IMG/VR virus record: IMGVR_UViG_3300046002_006032
Location: 1-38,942 of that record
DNA from: a virus
Reading direction: 5' to 3' (one strand)
Length of the DNA stretch: 38,942 nucleotides
The notes under the pieces were generated by a model. It did no database searches, was not told where the DNA came from, and saw only the letters and a program-made list of their open reading frames with translations. The translations under genes were made by a program, and so were the position numbers. Below, piece after piece: positions 25,101 to 33,370 of the stretch (its first letter is position 1; each line of letters begins with the position of its first letter).

Positions 25101-26997
25101 CATGGCATAGATCATAGGTTACCGCATCTAGTGTAAATCCTACATCTCGTTCGCATTTGAAATCATCGTAGACAAATCCGGAAGTAAATGGTGCAATGTT
25201 GTTAGTAATTTGATTCTGAATAAATTCTGTGACTTCGCGTTGAATGAACACACGATTTAATTCCAACAAATATCGTGCATCGGGATTGCGAGGACCACGT
25301 TCTACCTGTTCGCAAGCATAGCGAATAGTTTTCCAAGGTTTGTCCCAGGTTCTACCGTGTATTGGTGATGGTAGATCAGTGCCTGTAGTTGCTACAAAAT
25401 AGGTGTGATCTATTTCGCCTAGAGTGACCCATGCTGGATCGATGCCTGTGGAGGTTAATACCTGGCCTTCACGGCCGATTGGTAGTCTCTGAGGCCCGTT
25501 ACCGCCATAAAAGACTAGATCGCCGCGCACTGATAACACACTGGTTTCTGTGCCGACGTTTAGAATATTCCAATATGTTCCTGTGTTGTCTTGATCAGGT
25601 CTGCTGTTAGCTTGTCCACCACCTGCTGCACCTACAGTAGAACCGTCATCACCTTCTGATCTATGTGCCAATACGCAGATAAAGGCGTTAGCACCAAATC
25701 TTACGGCATCACCTAACACATATTCTCTGTCATCTGACCACTCTCCCTGCCAGCTGATACCAGCGTTGAGTCTTGACCAGTATGTAGCATTAGGTGGTTC
25801 TGCTGATACAGTGGCAGACATTGTGCCTGCAGCATCTGCAGTGATGTCGAAGGTTGTGCCACCTGGTGTTGTACTCACTGTGATATTGCCTGCTGCTACA
25901 GTTTTTACATAGTATCTAGCTGTGGTAAACACATTACCAAATGTTGTTCCAGTAAATCTTACTGCCATGCCTACTGCCATACCTACTGTCGAAGCTATAG
26001 TAAATGTATCTGTAGCCGCTGTGACTGCTGTAACAGTGTAAGTGTTTGAAGGAGAATCCTGTAAGGCCAAATAGGTATAGCCACCCATACTAACTACTTC
26101 ACCAATTTTATAAGAAGTGCCGGCTGCCCACACAGATTGAAATTTAAATCCTTCTGTATAGAGGTCCCATCTTGATGACTGTGTTGGTGGTGTTTCAGAA
26201 GCAACTGCGGCAGTATGAATCGTTTTTGCTATGTATTGATTACCGCCATATCTAACAATGTCGCCGTGCTGATACAGAGTTGCATTGTTCCATGTATCTT
26301 CATACTCTGTGCCTTCTACAAATTGACTCCAACGCCCTGCTGTAGAATCTGTTAAAAATGCAGCGTCTGCGGTATGCTGTGTGACACAGATCCACAGGCC
26401 GGCACCATATTTTACCACATCATTGACTTTGTATCTGGTTACAGAAGCTACCCAATCACCTTTATATTCTATGCCAGGATTAAATGAATCCCATTTAGCC
26501 TGGTCTTGTTCTAATCCGGATGCAGCGGTAGCTGCAGAAGTATGGTGAAGATTACACACATAGGTATAACCTCCATACTGCACTAGATCATTTACTTTGT
26601 AGCGAGTGGATACTGTCCAATCGTTTTTCCAATCTAATCCTTCTGCATACAAAGTCCACTTGGATTGATCATTTTCTAAGCCTGACGCTGTGGTAGCTGC
26701 TGAAGTGTGACTGTCATTACAAATATAAAGCAACCCGCCGTATTTGACCACGTCGTTGAGTTTGTAGAAAGTGCTAACATTCCAGTCCCCGGTCCAGCTT
26801 TGACCGTCGCTCATCTGATTCCATTTGGTTGGACTGTATTCTAAATCTGTGTTGAAATCTGAAGCAGAAGTATGTCCCACTGCACAGATATAGGTGCGAG
26901 CACCATACCTTACCACATCATCAATATAATAAGTGGTAGATGGGGTCCATGTGTTTTTCCAAACAAATCTAATTCTACCTAGTTTAAATTCTGCCAT
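19153..26997 (-). CDS. Giant fibre-like virion protein (2614 aa)
   Basis: The largest gene of the window. Order: MAEFKLGRIRFVWKN start; seven W/Y-rich repeats to about residue 480 (tYxxxDVVrYGgxxYxCxxxHTsa), resembling carbohydrate-binding modules of the CBM5/12 type; a beta-helix entry (VATTGTDLPS..GRTWDKPWKTIRYACEQ) near 530-565; four copies of an RDVxxxxDAxxYDL motif (about residues 612, 921, 1272 and 1486); a conserved beta-helix segment (ASLDPGWGPEDYRTW, GQKIDGSLHNGG, QVISDGIGAWI) at 1566-1656; propeller-like YSxDGxxW repeats at about 2010-2240; and a C-terminal STDPFFTADSDNIVPTQRAI segment. A paralogue is immediately upstream. Probably a tail-fibre or baseplate-attached glycan-binding protein. 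GGAG precedes ATG 26997. Confidence 0.88.
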   Translation of the reverse strand: MAEFKLGRIRFVWKNTWTPSTTYYIDDVVRYGARTYICAVGHTSASDFNTDLEYSPTKWNQMSDGQSWTGDWNVSTFYKLNDVVKYGGLLYICNDSHTSAATTASGLENDQSKWTLYAEGLDWKNDWTVSTRYKVNDLVQYGGYTYVCNLHHTSAATAASGLEQDQAKWDSFNPGIEYKGDWVASVTRYKVNDVVKYGAGLWICVTQHTADAAFLTDSTAGRWSQFVEGTEYEDTWNNATLYQHGDIVRYGGNQYIAKTIHTAAVASETPPTQSSRWDLYTEGFKFQSVWAAGTSYKIGEVVSMGGYTYLALQDSPSNTYTVTAVTAATDTFTIASTVGMAVGMAVRFTGTTFGNVFTTARYYVKTVAAGNITVSTTPGGTTFDITADAAGTMSATVSAEPPNATYWSRLNAGISWQGEWSDDREYVLGDAVRFGANAFICVLAHRSEGDDGSTVGAAGGGQANSRPDQDNTGTYWNILNVGTETSVLSVRGDLVFYGGNGPQRLPIGREGQVLTSTGIDPAWVTLGEIDHTYFVATTGTDLPSPIHGRTWDKPWKTIRYACEQVERGPRNPDARYLLELNRVFIQREVTEFIQNQITNNIAPFTSGFVYDDFKCERDVGFTLDAVTYDLCHGGNIKSRGVANSLIGGLSEGETEAYPGLAIESDESVAAYNYMLTVVGNVLAQTAPTINYQTLNGDNSTATVAQYFNSDLTAESGALANVTASVTLITNAITARAAAVTAPQIAAAIASVPARRSPSNLIQVATGQYRETLPIIVPEQTCIQGDELRSTNAGPAGSLTNRSDAGYSIGALTRLQTVVDQIVRGANVTESSGNTAIQSASFPYASTEEAADAAQLVRVMQHQIDFKISSTFMVSSADPTGYNSSFLSGFGDARTLLIENKEFIKDEITAFLNENYSTLKFSRTKCKRDVAFIVDAMSYDLTYGGTWATLVAGTAYFDGDNSSALQIDSTEIAATAAAYGRLKTIVQQIIANTTVTKSTGNTATQWTDSTNLTGGAAANATVGALVDIITNIIQGDSTEATTPQITVTTISGTDTLTSNSHGLSVGDAVVPRETGNGLTNGVKYWVVGTVNTNTFQLAATYGGAVLTTFTNGAGISIPVEVIDYPTATNAVTSTTALIAAAVTLDAAQETIVQNVVDDLNAVAWHTDFVVDETSLTSTDFRIYVGKHTLAHTYVSGGIVTKSNGTELAVSNFVYNNSTGYAVVTTATHGLAAGDIVNITSITVSCLSSGGTSFTAIFPSAYKTDGVTPKIRYLQTKCIRDTRLILEAVMFDFMFNSNFKSREAAYSYLRASAAEVFVGNQKTITRDALTNAKTEALANVGGNATAQARIETLMTLVDDILYGATNEGSRCATGNRMIDYAVLQLERNRDYIVAEIDAYIDSTYTTTVTNATAATDVFTCTSTSWMKRNTAVRFTGTAFGGISTDTTYYIQNVVSSTTFKIATTRDSNTAFNIASNATGSMTVALYYNSASCLRDVGTYIDALKYDLKYPGNYKSRYAARYYANSVTGSLEEDMYYLRDATGLRDQTLEGLTGDLLAENEFGTSRVSAGAYASLDPGWGPEDYRTWIITRSPYVQGLTTLGTAAVGQKIDGSLHNGGNDSIVSNDFTQVISDGIGAWITNNGRAELVSVFTYYAHIGYLAENGGRIRGTNGNNSYGDFGSVAEGVDNSETAGTAIVDNRLQFDAEIDRVITDGSALVQLEFTNAGIDYTEVTYTLTGGGSGAIVEADEFRDDAVFEVRMLDLIDDSTNAPEAEGNLGGFGYITNSNTAQGGTLTSVTIAATDGESSSAYIGMKIVLTGGAGVGQFGIITTYNSGTKVAGLIKESDGTAGFDHLVAGTAIISPDASSTYIIEPRVTFSAPGYTSTAATLPTSGAWTAVKYGETAAVYTTVTGTYTGTGVGATFTVIRNGWKYTPSTQSAGTGYTRLETITILGNSLGGTTPANDLIITITAVNSTTGAILDFDHSGYGIGGRYVALRNGVTAGATSEDGVNWTSQTSLMPSGANWSAMAAGLFDDNSTVGKVSKFVAVAGTSANTTGAYSSDGITWSATSMQTSAVWVDVAFGAQKFVAVSSDVTTVRISNDGETWDQTGTLTTTGFTAIAYGKNRFVAIKSGTNVTNHATSTTVTGTWTAGTLPSSSNWNSIAYGNNRFVAISSTSGTVAAYSLDGITWSSSTLPATASWTKVTYGQGVFLAVSTTTAAATSPDGVTWTTRTTSTAASGFSAITFGNRNRYGLFVGVGGSTGTVATYIRTGATARGRAKVAADKLFQVNITEPGSGYASAPTITFTDPNNTFESPVTVRTGSGVLANPSFVNRGSGYVTGSGEVDIGDGYSNLFQPGSFVALRRISIQPVPGANVVFSHLPDRTFKLVNVITFLGENEGAYTAFFQISPQLTRSEAPADGVSVETRIRYSQVRLTGHDFLDIGTGSFIDTNYPGAPNQPAIPANEAVDNGGGRVFFTSTDQDGNFRVGDLFAIEQSTGIATLNADAFNISGLQELNLGNVTLGGGSATITEFSTDPFFTADSDNIVPTQRAIKAYIAGQIGGGGASLNVNSITAGSVFISSNIITTTTGGPIKINANFEFRGGVTGVPLAFNYFLN
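25557..26997 (-). repeat. Seven W/Y-rich modules at the N-terminus of the 2614-aa protein
   Basis: Each module is about 55 aa: W, then YxxxD(V/L)VxYGG, YxC, HT, and a W-containing end (xxWxxxxEG). The sixth copy is split by an extra domain (see the finding on inserted modules). Confidence 0.75.
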
Positions 26998-27015
26998 TTT
27001 CTACTCCGTATTCTA

Positions 27016-27023
27016 TATTTAGT
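27016..27023 (-). promoter_or_regulatory. Putative late promoter of the 2614-aa gene (ACTAAATA)
   Basis: Minus-strand ACTAAATA in the 33-nt gap between the two giant genes; predicted start about 27010, 13-nt leader with CGGAG. Confidence 0.6.
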
Positions 27024-27030
27024 TTGTTCA

Positions 27031-30000
27031 TTACTTGAACGATCTGTAAAACATTGTCTGGGCCAACATGCTGCCACTTATTCCTGAATTTGCCATGTTA
27101 AATTCCGCTAATACCGGCACAATAACACGTAGTCCTGCAGTGTTATTGATTCTATCAGGTCCTACTAACACAGTTCCTGCTATAAAACTGCCTACTGCAA
27201 TTTCCGACCCCCCTACGCTGAGTCTATTTGCTAGATAAGCAGCTATGGCTCTTTGGGTTGGGACAATGTTATTAGAATCTGCTATGAACAACGGATCAGT
27301 AGAAAATTCTCTAACTACTGCGCCAGTTCCACCAATTCTAATTCCACCGAGTCGCAGTTCAGTGAGTCCAGAAAGATCAAAGAAATCAGAACTAATTGTC
27401 ACAGTTCCTGTGGATTGTTCAACTGCAAACAACTCGCCTGCTCTAAAGTTACCACTTTGATCTGTTGAGGTATAAAACACTCTACCTCGATCTTCTTCTA
27501 CTATTTCATTAAAAGGCTGTGGTTCATAAAATCCACTGTATAATTCTGGATAATTAGTTTCTTCAAAATTGCCTGTGCCTATGTCTAAGAAATCATGACC
27601 TGTAATTCTGCACTGGCTGAATCGTGTTCTAATAGTTATTTCTGTGAGATGTTGTAAATTATCACGAGCTTTAATTTCTGGTGTTACACGTATTCTTGCT
27701 GCCAGCCCTCTGTCTGTGAGACCTAGTTCTTCGATGGTCACAAGAGTGTATGATCCGCTGAGTCCTGAAATTACTAAATTTGCTCCAGGTCCTGGATATG
27801 CATCTAAATCGTTGATAACAATAAATTTTCCAGTGGGAATCACATCTGCAAATCCGTCACCAGATACGGTTACTCTAGTAGATAGTGTTCTATATCCTAG
27901 TCCCCGATTCAGCCAACTTGGCTGTGCTAATACTCCGTCTCCAGTGCGGCATTCAATTTTTGCATCTCTATTGTTGTTGGGATCGACAAATGTGCAGGTA
28001 GGCCCTTCGGTATATCCGGATCCTGGATCCCATAATTTCACACCGCTTATTACTCCACTAGCGATTGTCACACGCCCTAATGCTCTTGCACCAGTTTGTA
28101 TCTTGTTAAATTTATTTGAATTATCAATAGCGATCCATGTAGGTGTATTGTTTCCTACTGTGGAGTCTCTAAGATCTACGTACGGAGTGCCAAATGCCAC
28201 TGACTGCCATGACTGTATACTAGCTAGTGTTCTTGAGGTCCATACAACACCGTCAAAACTGGTTGCTGCAAAATTAGTGAGACCCGACGTTGGATCATTA
28301 CCGACTGTTCTAAATCCGGTGTCTCCCACTGCAAAGAACACACCTTGTGCATATCTAATTTTTTTCCAGTTGTGTGCGGTGCTGCCATCTTGTGACGGCA
28401 TAACAGCAGGCAACCAATCATTGCCATCGAAGCTGTAGGCAACATCGCCTGTGCTGGAAATTGCAACAAATCTACCGTTGCCGTAGGCAATGCTGACCCA
28501 ATCTTTGGCGCTGGAGTCTGCGACCACATCCATGATATGGCCTGTCCATGACCATGTGTTTAATGTGCTGTTATATGTGCCTACTGCCACGATGTTTCCA
28601 CTGTTGGCTAATGCCACATATCTCTGCTTGCCATAGGCCGCGTCCACCCATTCGTTTAGTGTAGAATCGCCGAATGAGGGTAACACCAGTGAACTCCAGG
28701 TAGTGCCATTGAGACTGTAGGCTGCTGAGTTAGAGTCTGTGGCCACAGCAATAAATAAACCGCCACCGTAGATACAGGAATTCCATTGGCGAGATGCTGG
28801 CATGCTTCTTGTGATCCAATTTATGCCATCTGTAGAACTTGCTGCTACTGCGCTGCCTTTTCGAATTGCTACAAATAAATGATTACCTAATGTTGGATAA
28901 GTTACTCTGCCTGCTGCTAGACATTTCCAATCACCTACAGTAGGCATATTGAATGTAGTCCAGTTGGTGCCATCTGAACTATACATAGCAGCACTACCGG
29001 CAGTAGATACCACCACAAATCTACCGCTGGCTGCTAGATTGTCTTCTCCTGTGCCGTAGGTCTTTTGTTGTGCGGACAGTATAGAATTTGTGCTGTCATC
29101 ACTAACATCAGTAACTAAAATTAATAAATCGTTGATCGGTGTAGCTCCACCTATAAGGTTACCGTCTATGGTTAGTAGCTGTCCAGCCTCATATCCTGCA
29201 CCTGCATTGTTGATAGTCAGTGTGTAATTTCTACCTTGTTTCACTATGTCAAACGTAGCTAACGCAGCAACAATATCTATAGTAGTGCCAGTGCCTGATT
29301 CATTAACCGCTATGTTTGTATAAGTTTCAGTAGTGTCACCAAACACAATTTCTGACCATGTTGTAGTAGCAGGAGTTGTAATTTCTTGGGCTGAGTACAC
29401 CGGAGCAGAAAATATTACTCTAGGTTCTATTCTATATGTGGTGTTGGTCAACAACGGAACTGTGACTGGTTTTCCAGGCACCACATGATCCCAGCCCGGT
29501 TGATCATCGGATTCTCTAGCCACACTCATCACTTTAGTGACGTTATCATATGCAGTAATATACCCATACTGTCCTGTGCCTGCACCGCTGGTAAGAATTA
29601 TCCGCATGCCAAGATATTCTGCGATAGAGTTGGCATCATTGGTGGCTATGGTAATTGTTGTTGCATCGCCACCTTGTGCATTGTTCTGTACTACTACATA
29701 ACCACTGCCGCCAATTTCTTGTGCTATTTGAGTGGTGCCGGCATTGACATCAAGTCGTCGTGCTTCAAACACAGCATCATCTCTGAACTCTTCAAAAACC
29801 ACACTGGCATTGACGCCAGCACCAGCAAACGTTGCAGTAGCCGAGGTATAATCCTGACCCATATTTGCCCATTCTAAAATCTGTATTTCGTCAACAAAAT
29901 CTCCAGCAAAAGCTGCTGCCACAATGGCCTGTTGAGCTCTGGTATAGTTCCTTGCTATGACTGGTGTTTCTGAGGCATCGATGCCGTCTGCGATGGCGCC

Positions 30001-32646
30001 ATACGTACCATAAGAACAGTTGCCGTTTGTGGCTCGTATAACACCACCGTCTTCGGCAAAATATCCAATATGACAATAATATGTGAACACCGAAACCAAT
30101 TCTGCTCGACCGTTATTACGCACCCAAGCTCCGATTCCGTCACTTAAGACCTGTGTGAAGTCGTTGCTAACAATAGATCTATTGCCTCCGTTGTGCAGAG
30201 CACCGTCGATCTTTTGTCCAACACAGCCTGTGCCTATGGTAGTAACACCTTGAATATAAGGAGATCGAGTAGTGATCCAGGTACTATTATCGTTTGGTCC
30301 CCATCCTGGATCCAGCGACACATAGGCACCTCCCAGCGGTATCTGATATAGATCAAAGGCCACAGGCGGATTCAGGGTTGATTCTAATCCCTTCAAAGTG
30401 CAGTTGCGTATTCCGGTAGCATTTCTCACATAGAACATGTCTTCGGTATTTGTGCATCCTAGTATTTGATTTCTATAATATCTTGCTGTTAACAAAGATT
30501 TGTAATTGCCTGTATATATGATATCATATTTCCAAGCATCTACATATCCACGAATACTGTGTCGCAGCATATCCGCATCAAAATCATATGTAGGATATGT
30601 GGCCTGCATGTAGGCCACAGCTTCTGCAATGATAAAATTCTTGTTGGCTTCTAACACCAACACAGTATTGGTGTATGCTGTAGAAGTCTGTGCAGTATTA
30701 GTGCCTACTACTGCAGGATTTGAACCAGAACTGTTTACATAAAAATTGATGTAGGAAATTATATCTGTGATTTTGTTTTGTATTGCCACAGCAGCAGCAC
30801 TGCTGGTAGTGATAGGCTGAATAACTGTGTTTAGTATCTCATTTAGCGGATTCTCAGGGTCAAATATTGGTGGGTTAAATGATACTTGAATCGATTCTGT
30901 CAAAATCACTTGATTCAAAGAATTACCCACAGATTTCGCTGGACTGATTGGAGTTCCTGCTATAATCGCTTGTATTATTCCGGAAATTCTATTTAACACA
31001 GCTATATGTCGTGTGCGATCTGTAGCCGATAGCACTGGGCTCGATGGCTTTATTGTTGTGCTACGAAGTTCAGCACCTAGTATCACTGTTTTAGGTGGCA
31101 CAATAATCGGAGTTAATTCCGTGTATTCACCTACAGCAACCTTGATGGTGGTATGTCCATTGTAGCCATCATTAACCTGTTCACAGGCAAATCTAATAGT
31201 TTTCCAAGGCAAGAATTGACTGGTGCCTCTTTCTGGATTGGTGTAATCATCGACACCTGTAGGATCCACGTATCTTACTCTAGCTAGATCTCCCCAGTAT
31301 GCGTAGTCAATACTGCTTTCTTGATTTGCTATAACAACTTGATTTTCTAATCCAACCGGAACACTAGTGAGACCAAACGTGCTGCCGTCACCTACGATTG
31401 ATCTTGAAAGGTCAAAGGTTAATAAATCCCCACGCTGCGACATTCCTATTTCTGAACCTGCCTGAAGCACGAGATCCCAATAATTTATACCCTCGCCGTT
31501 ATCTCCCGGAAAATTAGCATTGGCAGCAATGTGTTCAACTGTGGCCTTATAGGTATTGCCTTTAAATACCACAAGTTCATTAAGACTATACGATGCACCT
31601 ACAATCCAACTACCTCTAAATGTTTGAGCCACATTAACCAGTTCCCAATTACTGGAATCTAAATAATCCAAAGAACTGCCATCATTTACTGTATCAGCTA
31701 TCGCTGTGTATAGATTTCCTCCACGACGAACTACATCTCCAACTTTATAATCTGTATCTGCACTCCATGTGCCCATAAAATCAGTGGCTTTTGATAGTAC
31801 CTTCCAATTTACAGTGTCTTCGGTGATACTAGAACTGTTGGTATGATTGGTAACGGAGATATATAGATATCCTCCATATCTTACTATGTCGCCAATGGCG
31901 TAATAAACTGCATTGCTCCAGTTTTGATAAAAATTAAATCCAGAAAATTCTGTAACAAAATTTTCATTGGTGATATTAGATCCTGCAACATGTCCTGTAA
32001 CACAACGTAAAATACTACCACCATATTTTACAAGGTCGTTGCGTCTGTATCTAGTAGTAGCAGTCCATGTTCCTTTATATTCTATACCTTCGTAGTATAT
32101 TTGCCATAATTCCCCGGCACTGTCGTCTTCGGTATCATTGTTTCCTATTTCTAAACCCAAATTTGTAGTAGATGAAGTGTGACCTATAATACATCTGTAA
32201 ACAATACCGTTGTATCTAACAATGTCTCCAATACCGTATCTAGTAGCTGGCGTCCATGCTGATCTCCAATTGTCTGTTGATAGATATACAGCCCAATTTA
32301 TTAAACTAGTGTCGAATATTGCTACAGACGTGTGGCTGGTAATACAAATATAGATAACACCACCATACAGTGCTAGATCACCTGGATTGTATAGAGTTGT
32401 AGGATTCCAATTTCCGCGCCATGCATATCCGTCGGTCATCTTAATCCAGGCCGGAGTCGGTTGAGTGTCTCCAGGATTACTATAGTAATTTTGGTCACCC
32501 GCAAAAGTGGATGCTGTGTGTTGTCTTTGGCATATCCAAGTGCTGCCTCCATACCTCACCACATCATCTTTAAAATACGTAGTTGAATCAGCTGCCCATT
32601 CATTCTTCCACGTATATCTAATTCTACTGATCTTAAATTCTGCCAT
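27031..32646 (-). CDS. Giant fibre-like virion protein (1871 aa), paralogue of the 2614-aa protein
   Basis: Shares both ends and the middle with its neighbour: MAEFKISRIRYTWKNEW start, seven W/Y-rich modules to about residue 410, KTIRFACEQVNDG near 480, one RD/DAxxYD motif near 690 (RGYVDAWKYDIIYTGNYKS), the beta-helix core (VSLDPGWGPNDNSTW, GQKIDGALHNGG, QVLSDGIGAWV) near 770-870, propeller-like YSxDGxxW repeats at about 1220-1480, and the C-terminal STDPLFIADSNNIVPTQRAI near 1780. It lacks three RD-motif repeats and the inserted modules of the 2614-aa protein, which account for much of the 743-residue difference. Both are likely fibre components that bind surface glycans (inference). Start ATG 32646, GGAA upstream. 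Confidence 0.88.
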   Translation of the reverse strand: MAEFKISRIRYTWKNEWAADSTTYFKDDVVRYGGSTWICQRQHTASTFAGDQNYYSNPGDTQPTPAWIKMTDGYAWRGNWNPTTLYNPGDLALYGGVIYICITSHTSVAIFDTSLINWAVYLSTDNWRSAWTPATRYGIGDIVRYNGIVYRCIIGHTSSTTNLGLEIGNNDTEDDSAGELWQIYYEGIEYKGTWTATTRYRRNDLVKYGGSILRCVTGHVAGSNITNENFVTEFSGFNFYQNWSNAVYYAIGDIVRYGGYLYISVTNHTNSSSITEDTVNWKVLSKATDFMGTWSADTDYKVGDVVRRGGNLYTAIADTVNDGSSLDYLDSSNWELVNVAQTFRGSWIVGASYSLNELVVFKGNTYKATVEHIAANANFPGDNGEGINYWDLVLQAGSEIGMSQRGDLLTFDLSRSIVGDGSTFGLTSVPVGLENQVVIANQESSIDYAYWGDLARVRYVDPTGVDDYTNPERGTSQFLPWKTIRFACEQVNDGYNGHTTIKVAVGEYTELTPIIVPPKTVILGAELRSTTIKPSSPVLSATDRTRHIAVLNRISGIIQAIIAGTPISPAKSVGNSLNQVILTESIQVSFNPPIFDPENPLNEILNTVIQPITTSSAAAVAIQNKITDIISYINFYVNSSGSNPAVVGTNTAQTSTAYTNTVLVLEANKNFIIAEAVAYMQATYPTYDFDADMLRHSIRGYVDAWKYDIIYTGNYKSLLTARYYRNQILGCTNTEDMFYVRNATGIRNCTLKGLESTLNPPVAFDLYQIPLGGAYVSLDPGWGPNDNSTWITTRSPYIQGVTTIGTGCVGQKIDGALHNGGNRSIVSNDFTQVLSDGIGAWVRNNGRAELVSVFTYYCHIGYFAEDGGVIRATNGNCSYGTYGAIADGIDASETPVIARNYTRAQQAIVAAAFAGDFVDEIQILEWANMGQDYTSATATFAGAGVNASVVFEEFRDDAVFEARRLDVNAGTTQIAQEIGGSGYVVVQNNAQGGDATTITIATNDANSIAEYLGMRIILTSGAGTGQYGYITAYDNVTKVMSVARESDDQPGWDHVVPGKPVTVPLLTNTTYRIEPRVIFSAPVYSAQEITTPATTTWSEIVFGDTTETYTNIAVNESGTGTTIDIVAALATFDIVKQGRNYTLTINNAGAGYEAGQLLTIDGNLIGGATPINDLLILVTDVSDDSTNSILSAQQKTYGTGEDNLAASGRFVVVSTAGSAAMYSSDGTNWTTFNMPTVGDWKCLAAGRVTYPTLGNHLFVAIRKGSAVAASSTDGINWITRSMPASRQWNSCIYGGGLFIAVATDSNSAAYSLNGTTWSSLVLPSFGDSTLNEWVDAAYGKQRYVALANSGNIVAVGTYNSTLNTWSWTGHIMDVVADSSAKDWVSIAYGNGRFVAISSTGDVAYSFDGNDWLPAVMPSQDGSTAHNWKKIRYAQGVFFAVGDTGFRTVGNDPTSGLTNFAATSFDGVVWTSRTLASIQSWQSVAFGTPYVDLRDSTVGNNTPTWIAIDNSNKFNKIQTGARALGRVTIASGVISGVKLWDPGSGYTEGPTCTFVDPNNNRDAKIECRTGDGVLAQPSWLNRGLGYRTLSTRVTVSGDGFADVIPTGKFIVINDLDAYPGPGANLVISGLSGSYTLVTIEELGLTDRGLAARIRVTPEIKARDNLQHLTEITIRTRFSQCRITGHDFLDIGTGNFEETNYPELYSGFYEPQPFNEIVEEDRGRVFYTSTDQSGNFRAGELFAVEQSTGTVTISSDFFDLSGLTELRLGGIRIGGTGAVVREFSTDPLFIADSNNIVPTQRAIAAYLANRLSVGGSEIAVGSFIAGTVLVGPDRINNTAGLRVIVPVLAEFNMANSGISGSMLAQTMFYRSFK
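31475..32646 (-). repeat. Seven W/Y-rich modules at the N-terminus of the 1871-aa protein
   Basis: The same module as in the neighbouring giant (WxxxTxYxxGDIVRYGG, YxC, HT). The seventh copy ends at ..NYWDLVLQAG before a SQRGDLLTF linker. Confidence 0.75.
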
Positions 32647-32659
32647 GATTTATTCCACT

Positions 32660-33025
32660 TTAACTTGAATGACCTGTGGGATAGGTGTATCCCTGATTTA
32701 TTCTCTGGGTTAATCTTCCCTGATTATCTACATAATACAACATGTTTCTGTTGTCCCAACGATATTGTGTCCAGACTAAATTGTCATATTCTACTTCGTG
32801 ATCTTGCGTGATACCATCAAAATAATCTACGCCTGGTTCAAAATCTTCAAAATTTTCTTCAGGAGCGCCTGGTAAATTTAATTCAATGCTGTCTTTGTCT
32901 TTGAGTTGATCACTTCTATACAAAAATAATTCTCCGTCGCTGTTTCTACGCAGAGCATACCAATAGCGAGGACTATCTCCTAGTGCTTCATCTGGACTTT
33001 GACCTAAATAATAATTACTTGGCAT
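32660..33025 (-). CDS. Conserved T4-like marine phage virion protein (121 aa)
   Basis: A 121-aa acidic protein (YYLGQSPDEALGDSPRYWYALR, ELFLYRSDQLKDKDSIELN, FEDFEPGVDYFDGI, QYRWDNRNMLYYVDNQGRLT, INQGYTYPTG). The RYWYALRRNSDGELFLYR-to-YTYPTG pattern is familiar from cyanophage-type structural proteins of unknown position. It lies 13 nt upstream of the 1871-aa giant gene, with AAGGAAAAATC before ATG 33025. It may form the link or cap between the giants and the baseplate; that is inference from position. Confidence 0.75.
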   Translation of the reverse strand: MPSNYYLGQSPDEALGDSPRYWYALRRNSDGELFLYRSDQLKDKDSIELNLPGAPEENFEDFEPGVDYFDGITQDHEVEYDNLVWTQYRWDNRNMLYYVDNQGRLTQRINQGYTYPTGHSS

Positions 33026-33034
33026 GATTTTTCC

Positions 33035-33367
33035 TTAAGATATTTCTACATAACTAACAACAACATCAATGCTGTCTTCGGTATCGCTGACTATTCGTAT
33101 ACCTGCGGTTTCTGGTAATATCAGTTTTTCACCTTGTGTGATAATCTTAGCTGTGCTGTTAGGAGAAATTGATAATCCTCGTATATAGTGTGCTTGAGTA
33201 GAATTTTCATCTATAATATACACGTCAACTACGGCGGTGTCATAGTCTGTGATATTGGCCAAATTCAATCCAATCACCGTAGCTCTTACTCCCAGTGGTA
33301 TCTGTATTACATCAACAGGAGTAGTTCCTATATTAGTGTTAACCGCATGTCTAAATAAGGTTGGCAT
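33035..33367 (-). CDS. Small beta-sandwich virion-associated protein (110 aa)
   Basis: Starts MPTLFRHAVNTNIGTTPVDVIQ; strands RATVIGLNLANITDYDTAVVDVYII, LSISPNSTAKIIT, EKLILPETAGIRIVS, IDVVVSYVEIS. No enzyme motif. Similar strand order in 18809-19129 and 36377-36778 suggests one domain family repeated along the fibre operon. AGGATAAAAT precedes ATG 33367; it is 3 nt from the upstream gene. Confidence 0.72.
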   Translation of the reverse strand: MPTLFRHAVNTNIGTTPVDVIQIPLGVRATVIGLNLANITDYDTAVVDVYIIDENSTQAHYIRGLSISPNSTAKIITQGEKLILPETAGIRIVSDTEDSIDVVVSYVEIS

Positions 33368-33370
33368 ATT

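Noticed and set aside
27644-28438. Long plus-strand open frame (264 codons) inside the 1871-aa gene
   Set aside because: Antisense to a clear fibre gene; composition mirrors the Thr/Ser/Gly codons of the sense strand; no domain or ribosome site.
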